Assembly (NCBI GenBank): GCA_028686075.1
Contig: JAQUCT010000006.1
Coordinates: forward strand, 19,215 to 67,834
Source: Bacillota bacterium
GTDB taxonomy: Bacteria > Bacillota > Clostridia > Ch29
DNA: 48,620 nt
Reading direction: 5' to 3'
A model generated the notes under the pieces. That model was not told where the DNA came from and searched no databases. It worked only from the letters and a program-made list of their open reading frames with translations. The position numbers and the translations under genes are program-made. Positions 17,280 to 25,121 of the stretch are shown one piece after another (the stretch's first letter is position 1; the number at the start of each line of letters is the position of its first letter).

Positions 17280-18470
17280 ATGAAGATTCTGGTATGTAAC
17301 GTCGGCAGCACCTCGATAAAATACAGGCTTTTGGATATGGATGACGAAAAATCCCTTGCCTGGGGCCGGATGGAGAGGGTGGGCTCAGACAGCAGCGTGT
17401 ACTTCCATAAGGATGTAAAGGGTCTGAAGTTCACCAAGGATGCCTCCATCCCCGATTATAAAACCGGGGTAGACCTTATGATAAAGACTCTTATAAGAAG
17501 CGGTCAAGGCGTTATCGAAAGCCTTAAGGAAATCTCTTCGGTGGGGTTCAAGGTTGTACATGCAAAAGGGATTACCGGTGTGCAGCTGCTGTCCGATGAC
17601 GTACTGAAGGCGATGGAGGAGTATAATAGCATAGCTCCCGCACACAATCCTCCCTATATAAACGCGATAAGGCAGTTCATGGAAATAATACCCGGTGTAC
17701 CGCTAATAGGCTCCTTTGAAAGCGGCTTTCATATGACCATTCCGCCGGAAGCTTATTTGTACGGAATACCCTATGAACTTTGCCGGGAACACGGTATAAG
17801 GAAATACGGTTTCCACGGTGCTTCCCATGAATACGTTTCAATTAGGGTCTCGGAACTGCTGGGACGTAGTGATTTGAGGATTGTTACCTGCCACCTTGGA
17901 GGCAGCGGGTCTTTGTGTGCGGTCAAAAACGGGCACTCGGTGGACACAACAATGGGCTTTTCGCTGCAAAGCGGCATACCAAACAATAACCGGTGTGGCG
18001 ATATAGACCCCTTTATTCCGATATACCTCATGGAGTATATGGGGTACAGTCTTGAGGAAGTAAAGCAATTGTTGACAAAAGAGAGCGGGCTTTTGGGTCT
18101 TTCAGGAGTAAGCAATGATGTGAGAGATATAGAAGAGGCTGCGGAAGAAGGAAATGAAAGGGCAAGGTTGTGTATTGAGGCGTATTGCTACAGTATTAAA
18201 AAATATATTGGATCTTTTGCCTGTGCAATGGAAGGTTTGGATGTGGTGGCCTTTGCGGGCGGGATAGGAGAAAATGGAGTTAAGGTCAGAGAACGCATAT
18301 GCACAGGCATGGAATTCCTGGGTATTCACCTGGATAAGGAACGCAATAATGCTAGGGGTAAAGAGGGTGTAATCTCCACTGATGCTTCGACTGTAAAGGT
18401 AATGGTGATTCCCACAAATGAGGAAATAGTGGTTGCCCGGAAGGCCAAGCAGTATTTGGAGGGGATGTAG
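17280..18470 (+). CDS. Divergent acetate/propionate-kinase-family (acyl-phosphate) kinase
   Basis: A 396-residue ASKHA-fold carboxylate kinase. The phosphate-1 motif aligns residue for residue with Methanosarcina acetate kinase: Asn7, Ser10, Ser12, Lys14; His179, Arg238 and a C-terminal Glu (PTNEE) are kept, as are HNPP and FAGGIGEN. However the acetate-binding Arg91 is Lys91, the catalytic Asp148 is Glu147 (SFESGFH), and pocket residues Leu122 and Pro232 are Ala121 and Leu229. A larger or differently charged acid is therefore likely. It starts one base after livF with GGAGGAG upstream and is followed at once by the SAF subunit gene. No phosphotransacylase is in view. Confidence 0.8.
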   Translation: MKILVCNVGSTSIKYRLLDMDDEKSLAWGRMERVGSDSSVYFHKDVKGLKFTKDASIPDYKTGVDLMIKTLIRSGQGVIESLKEISSVGFKVVHAKGITGVQLLSDDVLKAMEEYNSIAPAHNPPYINAIRQFMEIIPGVPLIGSFESGFHMTIPPEAYLYGIPYELCREHGIRKYGFHGASHEYVSIRVSELLGRSDLRIVTCHLGGSGSLCAVKNGHSVDTTMGFSLQSGIPNNNRCGDIDPFIPIYLMEYMGYSLEEVKQLLTKESGLLGLSGVSNDVRDIEEAAEEGNERARLCIEAYCYSIKKYIGSFACAMEGLDVVAFAGGIGENGVKVRERICTGMEFLGIHLDKERNNARGKEGVISTDASTVKVMVIPTNEEIVVARKAKQYLEGM

Positions 18471-18743
18471 ATGGTGCTTGTTATAAACGAAAAGGACAAC
18501 GTAGGAATTGCACTGGCCGATTTGCCGGAAAAAAGCGAGGTAAAGGCGGGGGAGCACATAGTATCTGTGAAGGAAAGGGTTCCCTTTGGGCATAAGGTAT
18601 CGCTGAGGGATATCAAAAAAGGCGAGAAAATTATCAAATACGGTGAAGTAATAGGCGAAGCCATAGAAGATATTAAAGCAGGCTCCCATGTTCATATACA
18701 CAATATGGCAGGCCTGAGAGGCCGGGGGGATGAAAAGGTATGA
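18471..18743 (+). CDS. SAF-domain small subunit of a UxaA-type (de)hydratase/lyase
   Basis: A 90-residue SAF domain protein equivalent to the N-terminal part of altronate dehydratase UxaA, or to SuyA of (R)-sulfolactate sulfo-lyase. Conserved parts: VPFGHKVSLRDIKKGEKIIKYGEVIG and the metal-site-like HVHIHN (His73, His75, His77) near the end. It begins directly after the kinase stop codon and overlaps the next gene by four bases (ATGA), so it is stoichiometrically coupled with its large subunit. Confidence 0.88.
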   Translation: MVLVINEKDNVGIALADLPEKSEVKAGEHIVSVKERVPFGHKVSLRDIKKGEKIIKYGEVIGEAIEDIKAGSHVHIHNMAGLRGRGDEKV

Positions 18744-19903
18744 AACTGACCGGATACAGACGAAAAGACGGTAGCGTGGGAATAAGAAATCACATTCTTG
18801 TACTGCCGACGGTGGTATGTGCAAACGAGGTTGCCAGAGCAGTTGCGGAAAAGGTTCCCGGAGCCGTGGCGGTAAACCACCAGCATGGCTGTGCCCAGTT
18901 GGGCGTGGACGCCGACCAGACTAAGAGAACTCTGGCAGGACTTGGTTCAAACCCCAACGTTGCTGCGGTGATAGTAGTGGGGCTGGGCTGCGAGACGGTG
19001 CTTGCCCCATCGGTAGCCAGAGTGATAGAATCCAGCAGGCCCGGTATGCCAATGAAACATCTGGTAATACAGGACCTTGGTGGAACTGACAATGCAATAG
19101 AGGTCGGTATTCAATCGGGAATGGAAATGTATCAAATAGTATCGCAGTATAAAAGGGAGCCGATAGAATTCGGGGAACTCACTATATCCCTGGAGTGCGG
19201 TGGCTCGGATGTTACATCAGGGATTGCTTCAAACCCCGCCGTAGGTGCCGTAAGCGATATGTTGGTAAAAAAAGGCTCAACGGTTATTCTATCTGAAACA
19301 TCAGAGCTTATTGGAGCGGAACACATACTTGCAGAAAGAGCTGTCAATGAGAAGGTAAAAGCCCGATTACTGGCCGTGGTTAAAGGAATGGAGCAAAAAG
19401 CCCTGCAGATGGGAGTCTCCATTACGGGGGGTAACCCCTCCCCGGGGAACATTGAAGGGGGCCTGACCACCATAGAGGAGAAATCCCTTGGTTGTGTGTA
19501 TAAGGGAGGGACATCACCGGTCATGGAAGTTATAGAATATGCGGAAGCCCCAACCCAAAAAGGGCTTGTTGTAATGGACACACCCGGTCATGATATAGAG
19601 TCCATGACAGGGATGGCAGCGGGCGGAAGTCAAATCTGCCTGTTCACCACCGGAAGGGGAACTCCCATGGGATCGCCGGTTATGCCGGTTATTAAGATTT
19701 GCGGCAACCCAATAACATCAAAGAAGATGTCCTGCAACATCGATATTAATATTGGGACCATTATAGAAGGCCATGAGACATTAGATAAGGCCGCTGAAAG
19801 GATTATGAAAGAAATTGTCGAAGTAATAAATGGAAAATCCACGGCGGCTGAACAAAGAAGGATGTTTGGATTCGCGATAAACAGGATAGGACCAACTATG
19901 TAA
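18740..19903 (+). CDS. UxaA-family large subunit (altronate dehydratase / sulfolactate lyase type)
   Basis: A 387-residue catalytic subunit. Family motifs: RNHILVLPTVVCAN (~17), NHQHGCAQ (46-53), GLGCE (81-85), ECGGSDVTSGIASNPAVG (151-168), ITGGNPSPGNIEGGLTTIEEKSLG (227-250) and FTTGRGTPMG, with conserved cysteines. Members eliminate water or sulfite from 2-hydroxy acids (altronate, galactarate, sulfolactate). Being split into two genes resembles SuyAB and several Clostridia dehydratases. Which substrate it uses cannot be told from the sequence. Confidence 0.87.
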   Translation: MKLTGYRRKDGSVGIRNHILVLPTVVCANEVARAVAEKVPGAVAVNHQHGCAQLGVDADQTKRTLAGLGSNPNVAAVIVVGLGCETVLAPSVARVIESSRPGMPMKHLVIQDLGGTDNAIEVGIQSGMEMYQIVSQYKREPIEFGELTISLECGGSDVTSGIASNPAVGAVSDMLVKKGSTVILSETSELIGAEHILAERAVNEKVKARLLAVVKGMEQKALQMGVSITGGNPSPGNIEGGLTTIEEKSLGCVYKGGTSPVMEVIEYAEAPTQKGLVVMDTPGHDIESMTGMAAGGSQICLFTTGRGTPMGSPVMPVIKICGNPITSKKMSCNIDINIGTIIEGHETLDKAAERIMKEIVEVINGKSTAAEQRRMFGFAINRIGPTM

Positions 19904-19916
19904 TTTTTGGCTCCAG

Positions 19917-19927
19917 TGGTCTAACAA
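19917..19927. promoter_or_regulatory. FadR-type GntR operator-like site 3
   Basis: TGGTCTAACAA resembles the TGGTnnnACCA sites upstream of livK, sharing GGTCTAAC with site 2. It lies 59 bases before the GntR gene in the only sizeable gap (72 bases) of the downstream half of the cluster. It could mediate autoregulation or an internal promoter. Confidence 0.4.
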
Positions 19928-19975
19928 CCTTACATTTAAACAGCGGCCGCTAATAAGTGAGGGGGAAACGGAGTT

Positions 19976-20680
19976 ATGTTAAAGCCTGTTAAAAAAAAGA
20001 CTCTTCCCGAGGAGATTATTGAACAGTTCAAACAGCAGATAATATCGGGGAACTGGAAACCGGGGGACAGACTGCCGCCCGAAAGGGAGTTGTCCGAGTC
20101 CCTCGGGGTGAGTAGGACAAGTGTAAGGGAGGCATTAAGCGCGTTTACCGCTATTGGCCTGATAGAGGTTAGAGTTGGGGAGGGTACATTTCTGGCTTCC
20201 GACATAGCGCCGCTTTACAAAAGAGAGCTCTCCTCCAAGTTTTTGGTTAAACGGGGCAGTCTATTGGAAGTGGTGGAGGCAAGAAAGATTGTGGAGACAC
20301 AACTGGCATATTTGGCCGCATTGAGGGCTACGGATGAGGACCTCAATAAAATGGAGAAGATTCTGGATAACATGGGAAAGAGGATAGCAAGCCAGAGCTC
20401 CTTTATGGAGTACGATGTTGCTTTTCATTTTGCAATAGCCTGTGCTGCAAGAAATACTATACTTTTGGAAACAATAAATGCAATAGCAGAGCTTTTTAGA
20501 AGCGTTCATAGGGAAGTGGTTGAACTTCCTGGTATGCCACAGCTGTCATACAGTCTGCATAACCAGATTTATGAAGCAATTAAAAAAGGCTCCTGTGCAG
20601 AAGCCCAGGAAGCCATGATGAAGCACTTGAGTGTTGTGGAGGACAGGATTAAGAATATGCCATTAGACGACAAGCTATAG
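19976..20680 (+). CDS. FadR-subfamily GntR transcriptional regulator
   Basis: A 234-residue regulator. Winged helix at residues ~8-75 (EEIIEQFKQQIISGNWKPGDRLPPERELSESLGVSRTSVREALSAF) and an FCD ligand-binding domain (~90-220; DVAFHFAIACAARN carries the metal-site Asp/His). FCD domains usually bind carboxylates with a metal, so the inducer is probably the substrate or a pathway acid. It lies inside the operon and is the obvious candidate for binding the three palindromes. Confidence 0.92.
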   Translation: MLKPVKKKTLPEEIIEQFKQQIISGNWKPGDRLPPERELSESLGVSRTSVREALSAFTAIGLIEVRVGEGTFLASDIAPLYKRELSSKFLVKRGSLLEVVEARKIVETQLAYLAALRATDEDLNKMEKILDNMGKRIASQSSFMEYDVAFHFAIACAARNTILLETINAIAELFRSVHREVVELPGMPQLSYSLHNQIYEAIKKGSCAEAQEAMMKHLSVVEDRIKNMPLDDKL

Positions 20681-20696
20681 AGAGGAGAAATCTACT

Positions 20697-21674
20697 GTGA
20701 GTAAATTCAAAGTGGCTTTGGTACACACTATTTTCCCCGAGCTTGATATTGAATACGGGGAAATTGAAAAGGCTGACGGGGAACTGATTGTAGCCAAGGA
20801 CCAGACAGAAGAAGAAATGATTAGAGTGGTTAAGGATGCAGATGCAATAGTAACCGTATATGCCGAAGTCACCGAAAAAATAATAGACGCGGCTGAAAAA
20901 TGCAAAATTATAGTGAGAACAGGTATAGGAACAAACAATATTGATATTAATGCAGCAACTAAAAGGGGAATATACGTTGCCAACGTACCCGACTATTGCT
21001 TTGATGAGGTCTCGGACCATGCCATTGCTCTGGCGCTGGCACTGTCTAGGAAGATAGTTCTGCTGAACCAAAAGGTAAAAAGAGGGGAATGGGATTTTGA
21101 AGGTGCTCAGCCAATATTGGCTATGCGAGGCCAGACATTCGGCCTTATGGGGTTCGGCAATATTCCGAAGTTTGTGGCGAAAAAGGCGAAGGTATTCGGC
21201 TTCAATGTAATAGCCTACGATCCTTACGTTAAGCAGGAGGATGCAAAGGCACTGGGAGTAAAACTGGTGGACCTTGAGACGCTTCTTAAGGAATCCGATT
21301 TTGTATCGCTGCACGCACCGCTTACCGAAGAGACAATGCACGTGATCAATGAAAAGACTCTTAAACTTATGAAACCCACAGCTTTCCTTATTAATACCGC
21401 AAGGGGTCCTCTGGTGGATGAGAAAGCCATATGCAAAGCCCTGAAGGAAAAATGGATAGCCGGGGCCGGACTGGACGTGCTGGAACAGGAACCTCCAGTT
21501 GCAGATAACCCCCTGTTTACCCTTTATAATGTAATACTTACTCCCCATGCGGCCTTTACATCCGATAAATCTGAAGTGGCTCTGAGGGTGAAGGCAATGC
21601 AGGAGGCCATAAGGGGAGCCTTGGGGGAAAAGCCTAAGAACTGGGTAAACAGAAGGGCAATGGAATCAAAATAA
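20697..21674 (+). CDS. D-isomer-specific 2-hydroxyacid dehydrogenase (CtBP/SerA-like)
   Basis: A 325-residue NAD-dependent oxidoreductase interconverting a 2-hydroxyacid and 2-oxoacid. The catalytic triad is visible: Arg236 (NTARGPLVDE), Glu265 (LEQEPP) and His284 (LTPHAAF). Asp175 after the second Rossmann strand favours NAD. The nucleotide loop reads GFGNIP (152-157), with Pro in place of the third Gly. The long helix SDHAIALALALSRKIV is typical. SlcC sulfolactate dehydrogenase belongs to the same family, as do SerA and lactate dehydrogenases, so specificity is open. GTG start with GAGAGGAG upstream. Confidence 0.88.
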   Translation: MSKFKVALVHTIFPELDIEYGEIEKADGELIVAKDQTEEEMIRVVKDADAIVTVYAEVTEKIIDAAEKCKIIVRTGIGTNNIDINAATKRGIYVANVPDYCFDEVSDHAIALALALSRKIVLLNQKVKRGEWDFEGAQPILAMRGQTFGLMGFGNIPKFVAKKAKVFGFNVIAYDPYVKQEDAKALGVKLVDLETLLKESDFVSLHAPLTEETMHVINEKTLKLMKPTAFLINTARGPLVDEKAICKALKEKWIAGAGLDVLEQEPPVADNPLFTLYNVILTPHAAFTSDKSEVALRVKAMQEAIRGALGEKPKNWVNRRAMESK

Positions 21675-21688
21675 GGAAGTGATTTCAG

Positions 21689-22957
21689 TTGAAAATATCT
21701 CTAAACTACGATGATGGGGTTTTGGACCTGGAAGTCCCCGACGGTAACCTGGCGTGGGTCGCTTCTCCAGGAAGGTTGCCGCCACTGGAGAATGAAGAGG
21801 CTGAGATAAGGAAGGCCCTCCGCTCTCCCATTGGAATGGACAATCTTGAAACGCTGGTAAGGTCCAAGGGGAAAAGGGTTTTAATCCTTGCGGATGATAT
21901 CACAAGGCCCACCCCTCACAAAAAGATACTGCCCATTCTTCTTGAGGAGTTGAACAGAGCCGGCGTCGCGGACAGGGATATAAACCTGATAATTGCCCTT
22001 GGTACCCACCGGCCTATGACACCGGACGAATGCATAAGGACTTATGGGGAATATGTAACAGGCCGGATTAAGATAATAAATCATAGCTGGAACCAACCCG
22101 ATGAGTTGGTTGCACTGGGAGAAACGCCCTCCGGGATACCCATAAGCGTGAACAGGCATTATTTCAACAGCGATATCAGCATAGCTGTAGGGAATATAAT
22201 CCCGCATATATATGCCGGATGGAGCGGTGGGGCAAAGATGGTACAGCCGGGTGTGTGCGGTGCAGCCACTACTGCCAAGACACACCTTATCGCCGCAAAA
22301 CACCTGGATTCCGTTTTGGGCAATCCGGAAAACATAATAAGAAAAGAAATGGAAACCATTGCAAAGGAAACCGGCCTGTCCATGATTATAAATACCGTTA
22401 TGAACAGTGATGGCAGTCTTGCCCGGGTGGTGGCGGGCGACCCCGTGAAAGCTCACAGGGAGGGAGTAAAAGCGGCCCAGAAGATTTATACCGCCCCCAT
22501 TGATAAGCAGCCAGACATTGTTGTGGTCAACGCATACCCCGGAAATCTGGATTTCTGGCAGAGCACCAAGGCTCTTACGGCAGGCACCCTGCTTGTTAAG
22601 CCCGGCGGGGACGTAATCCTGGTAACCCCCGCACCCGAGGGCATACCTTCGTCTCATCCGCAACTTCTGGAACTGGGGGATTTAGGTACCCGGGCCGTAT
22701 GGGATATGCTGGACAGGGGAGAAATTCAGGACGAAGTGGCAGCCTCAGTTCATATTACGATGGGCTTTTGCAGGGAAAAGGCCAATGTATATATAGCAAC
22801 CGGTGATGACAACAGGGATATAGTGGAAAGGCTTGGTTTTAAGTTTACCGGTGATTTAAACAAAACCCTCGATGAGTGTATCAGAAGTCGAGGAGAAATA
22901 ACCTGCAGTATTGGCGTTGCTACCCATGGAGCCGACCTGGCTCCTGAGTATAAATAA
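21689..22957 (+). CDS. LarA-family nickel-pincer-dependent 2-hydroxyacid racemase/epimerase
   Basis: A 422-residue LarA homologue. All residues known to matter in lactate racemase are present at matching spacing: Arg73 (DDITRP), His107 (LGTHR), His173 (IIPHIY), Lys183 (the pincer-cofactor lysine, GGAK), His199, Gln291 and Lys294 (FWQSTK). The family inverts C2 of lactate, malate, 2-hydroxyglutarate, gluconate and others by hydride transfer. The larB, larC and larE cofactor genes are not in this window. TTG start with AAGGAAGTGA upstream. Neighbouring a 2-hydroxyacid dehydrogenase and a UxaA lyase, it probably supplies the right C2 isomer. Confidence 0.88.
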   Translation: MKISLNYDDGVLDLEVPDGNLAWVASPGRLPPLENEEAEIRKALRSPIGMDNLETLVRSKGKRVLILADDITRPTPHKKILPILLEELNRAGVADRDINLIIALGTHRPMTPDECIRTYGEYVTGRIKIINHSWNQPDELVALGETPSGIPISVNRHYFNSDISIAVGNIIPHIYAGWSGGAKMVQPGVCGAATTAKTHLIAAKHLDSVLGNPENIIRKEMETIAKETGLSMIINTVMNSDGSLARVVAGDPVKAHREGVKAAQKIYTAPIDKQPDIVVVNAYPGNLDFWQSTKALTAGTLLVKPGGDVILVTPAPEGIPSSHPQLLELGDLGTRAVWDMLDRGEIQDEVAASVHITMGFCREKANVYIATGDDNRDIVERLGFKFTGDLNKTLDECIRSRGEITCSIGVATHGADLAPEYK

Positions 22958-22989
22958 TAATTCACAAACAATCTTAGGAGGTACTAAAT

Positions 22990-24213
22990 ATGAAAACACC
23001 ATGGAAAACCGACAAGTGGTACACAAGCCCCTGGAACTTCCTGGACGAAGCCAGGAAGGATCAGAAATTTGTGCCTAAAATCAAACTTCATGACGTATCG
23101 TTAAGGGACGGAGAGCAGCAGGCGGGTTTGATTTTCAATAAAGACCAGAAGATAGCACTCGCAGAAAAGCTTGCGGAGGTCGGGGTTCACAGGATTGAGG
23201 CCGGAATGCCGGTGGTATCCAAACAGGACGAAGAGGCCATAAGGGAAATAGTAAAAAGAAACTTGGGCCCTGAAATATTTGCCTTTGCCCGATGCATGAA
23301 GGAGGACGTTAAAAGGGCGGCGGATACCGGGGTAAGCGGCGTAATAGTGGAGATCCCCTCCAGCGAGCACATAATCCAGCATGCTTACAAATGGCCGTTG
23401 GAAAAAGCCATTGAACTCTCAATAGAAGCTACCCAGTATGCGAAGGAAATGGGCCTTTATACCGTATTCTTCCCTATCGACATGTCAAGGGCTGACATGA
23501 ACTGGGTTCTTGATTTGGTCGAAAGGGTTGCCACCGAGGGCCATATGGACGCCCTTGCCGTGGTGGATACCTTCGGAGGTTTGAACCCCCATGCAATACC
23601 CTATTTGATAAAGAAAACCAAAGAAAGAATTAACAAACCCATAGAGGTCCATTTCCACGACGATTACGGCCTGGGTTCAGCCAACACTCTCATGGCTCTT
23701 GCGGCGGGTGCCGACGTTGCCCACACCACCATTTCTTCTATAGGAGAAAGGGCGGGCAACGCATCCTACGAGGATGTTGCGATGGCACTTTTGACCATGT
23801 ATGATGTGGACCTAGGGCTTAAATACGACAAGATATATGAAACTGCCAAATTCCTAAGGGAAATCTCCGGCCTTCAGGTGCGCCAGAACAGGGGCATTAT
23901 AGGGGAGAACCTGAACGATATAGAATCCGGCATTGTTTCGGCCTGGTATTACAACGTTAAGGATAACCATCCGCTGGAACTGTCACCTTACCTGCCGTCA
24001 CTCACAGGACATCCCGACACCAAAGTTGTTATAGGTAAATTCAGCGGCCTTCCGTCGGTGGAAATTTACCTGAATGAGTTAGGCCTTAAAGTGGACAGCG
24101 GTGAACAGAAGTCCGAGATACTGAAAAGGATTAAGGATATGGCTTTTGAAAAGGAAAGGCTTCTTACAGTAGATGAGTTCAGACAGATTGTAAAGGAAGT
24201 AACCGGTAAATAG
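22990..24213 (+). CDS. DRE-TIM metallolyase family protein (homocitrate/isopropylmalate synthase-like)
   Basis: A 407-residue TIM-barrel enzyme. Metal and active-site residues are present: Asp35, Arg39 and Glu42 (HDVSLRDGEQQAG), His221 and His223 (VHFHDDYGLGSANT), and Asn257 (SIGERAGN). The C-terminal subdomain resembles NifV/AksA-type synthases (GENLNDIESGI, then VVIGKFSG) but the catalytic His of the ESGIH motif is Val316. It has no regulatory LeuA domain and no HMG-CoA-lyase Cys loop. It could be a synthase with another base, or a retro-aldol type lyase. GGAGG precedes the ATG. Last gene of the operon. Confidence 0.82.
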   Translation: MKTPWKTDKWYTSPWNFLDEARKDQKFVPKIKLHDVSLRDGEQQAGLIFNKDQKIALAEKLAEVGVHRIEAGMPVVSKQDEEAIREIVKRNLGPEIFAFARCMKEDVKRAADTGVSGVIVEIPSSEHIIQHAYKWPLEKAIELSIEATQYAKEMGLYTVFFPIDMSRADMNWVLDLVERVATEGHMDALAVVDTFGGLNPHAIPYLIKKTKERINKPIEVHFHDDYGLGSANTLMALAAGADVAHTTISSIGERAGNASYEDVAMALLTMYDVDLGLKYDKIYETAKFLREISGLQVRQNRGIIGENLNDIESGIVSAWYYNVKDNHPLELSPYLPSLTGHPDTKVVIGKFSGLPSVEIYLNELGLKVDSGEQKSEILKRIKDMAFEKERLLTVDEFRQIVKEVTGK

Positions 24214-24231
24214 TAAAAGCCCTCCTTAATA

Positions 24232-24275
24232 TAAAACAGACGGTCGCTCTTTAAAAAGAGCGGCTGTTTGTTTTA
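24232..24275. terminator. Terminator at the end of the catabolic cluster
   Basis: AAACAGACGGTCGCTCTT pairs with AAGAGCGGCTGTTTG around TTAAA or similar, followed by TTTT on the plus strand and preceded by an A-rich arm, so it may work both ways. It separates the operon from the convergent folT gene. Confidence 0.8.
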
Positions 24276-24324
24276 TACATGAGGGGAACCCCTTACGCAG
24301 CTGCTGAAGGAAGAGGCGGGTTTC

Positions 24325-24867
24325 CTATTTTGCGGAAGAGGCACTCCTGCAGTAATCCATAAGCCCAAGCCGTACCAAAAGAATGTGTATAATAAACGGG
24401 AAGGCTACGGTATAAACCGCCAGTGCAATAATCCGGGGCAGTATGGTTAGTGCCACCGGTATACCGAAAAGTATCTGCAAAAAATACGGAGTTAGTACTG
24501 TGGAGGTGACAAGCTGGGTCACGAATACCGTCCAGCCGATGTAAAGGATACTCCTGCATTCCCTGTCGCCCAGCATGACCATTATACCGGGTATTATTCC
24601 GGTTAGGGCTTTAACCAGGGTGAAATGGGGCATATAGGCCCCCATGGGGTTTATAAAATATCCGGTAATATCGCTCAGTGCACCCACCATGCCGCCCGAT
24701 ATGGGACCGAAGGTCATTCCTGCAAGAATTACCGGCAAATCCCCAAGGCCTATCCTTATACCCTCCACTCCGGCAATGGCTATTCTTAGGCTTGCAATCC
24801 TGGTTAGTACTATGCTGATTGAGGTTAGTAAAGCCATAAACACCAGCTGTCTTGTTGTAAACCTCAT
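24325..24867 (-). CDS. folT: Folate-type ECF transporter S component (FolT-like)
   Basis: A 180-residue membrane protein with about six hydrophobic segments. The N-terminus (LVFMALLTSISIVLTRI), the substrate-site stretch GVEGIRIGLGDLPVILAGMTFGPISGGMVGALSDITGYFINPMG and the later helix with FTLVKALTGIIPG match the folate ECF S-component family. It would work with a shared EcfAA'T module located elsewhere. GGGGGAGAT precedes the ATG. No tetrahydrofolate riboswitch core was seen upstream. Confidence 0.87.
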   Translation of the reverse strand: MRFTTRQLVFMALLTSISIVLTRIASLRIAIAGVEGIRIGLGDLPVILAGMTFGPISGGMVGALSDITGYFINPMGAYMPHFTLVKALTGIIPGIMVMLGDRECRSILYIGWTVFVTQLVTSTVLTPYFLQILFGIPVALTILPRIIALAVYTVAFPFIIHILLVRLGLMDYCRSASSAK

Positions 24868-25121
24868 TATATCTCCCCCTATTTTATAATGTAATATTAT
24901 TAACGCGTTGTGTATAACATTGCGTCTTTTGCAATACGTAGAAATACCAGCTCAGAGCTAAAAACTAGAGCCTTAGTGGCGGTTAGTCATCGGAAAAACT
25001 TTTAGTTTTTAAAACGTTTATATATATAATACAATAGAGAATAAGGTAATACAATACGTATAATACAAAGGGATGGTGCCAGTGTGTTGCAATACGGATA
25101 TGCAGGGCAGAGGTGATATAA
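24868..25121. other. Divergent intergenic region folT/uvrC
   Basis: AT-rich spacer. ATTGCGTCTTTTGCAAT near 24920-24936 is a small inverted repeat, and GCAATACG recurs near 24931 and 25089. TATAAT occurs at 25025-25030 and 25059-25064 on the plus strand without convincing -35 boxes; one of them may serve uvrC. No LexA box was seen here, unlike uvrB. Confidence 0.4.

Noticed and set aside
24868-25121. Tetrahydrofolate riboswitch upstream of folT
   Set aside because: The conserved core of that class was not seen in the minus-strand leader; only small AT-rich repeats are present.
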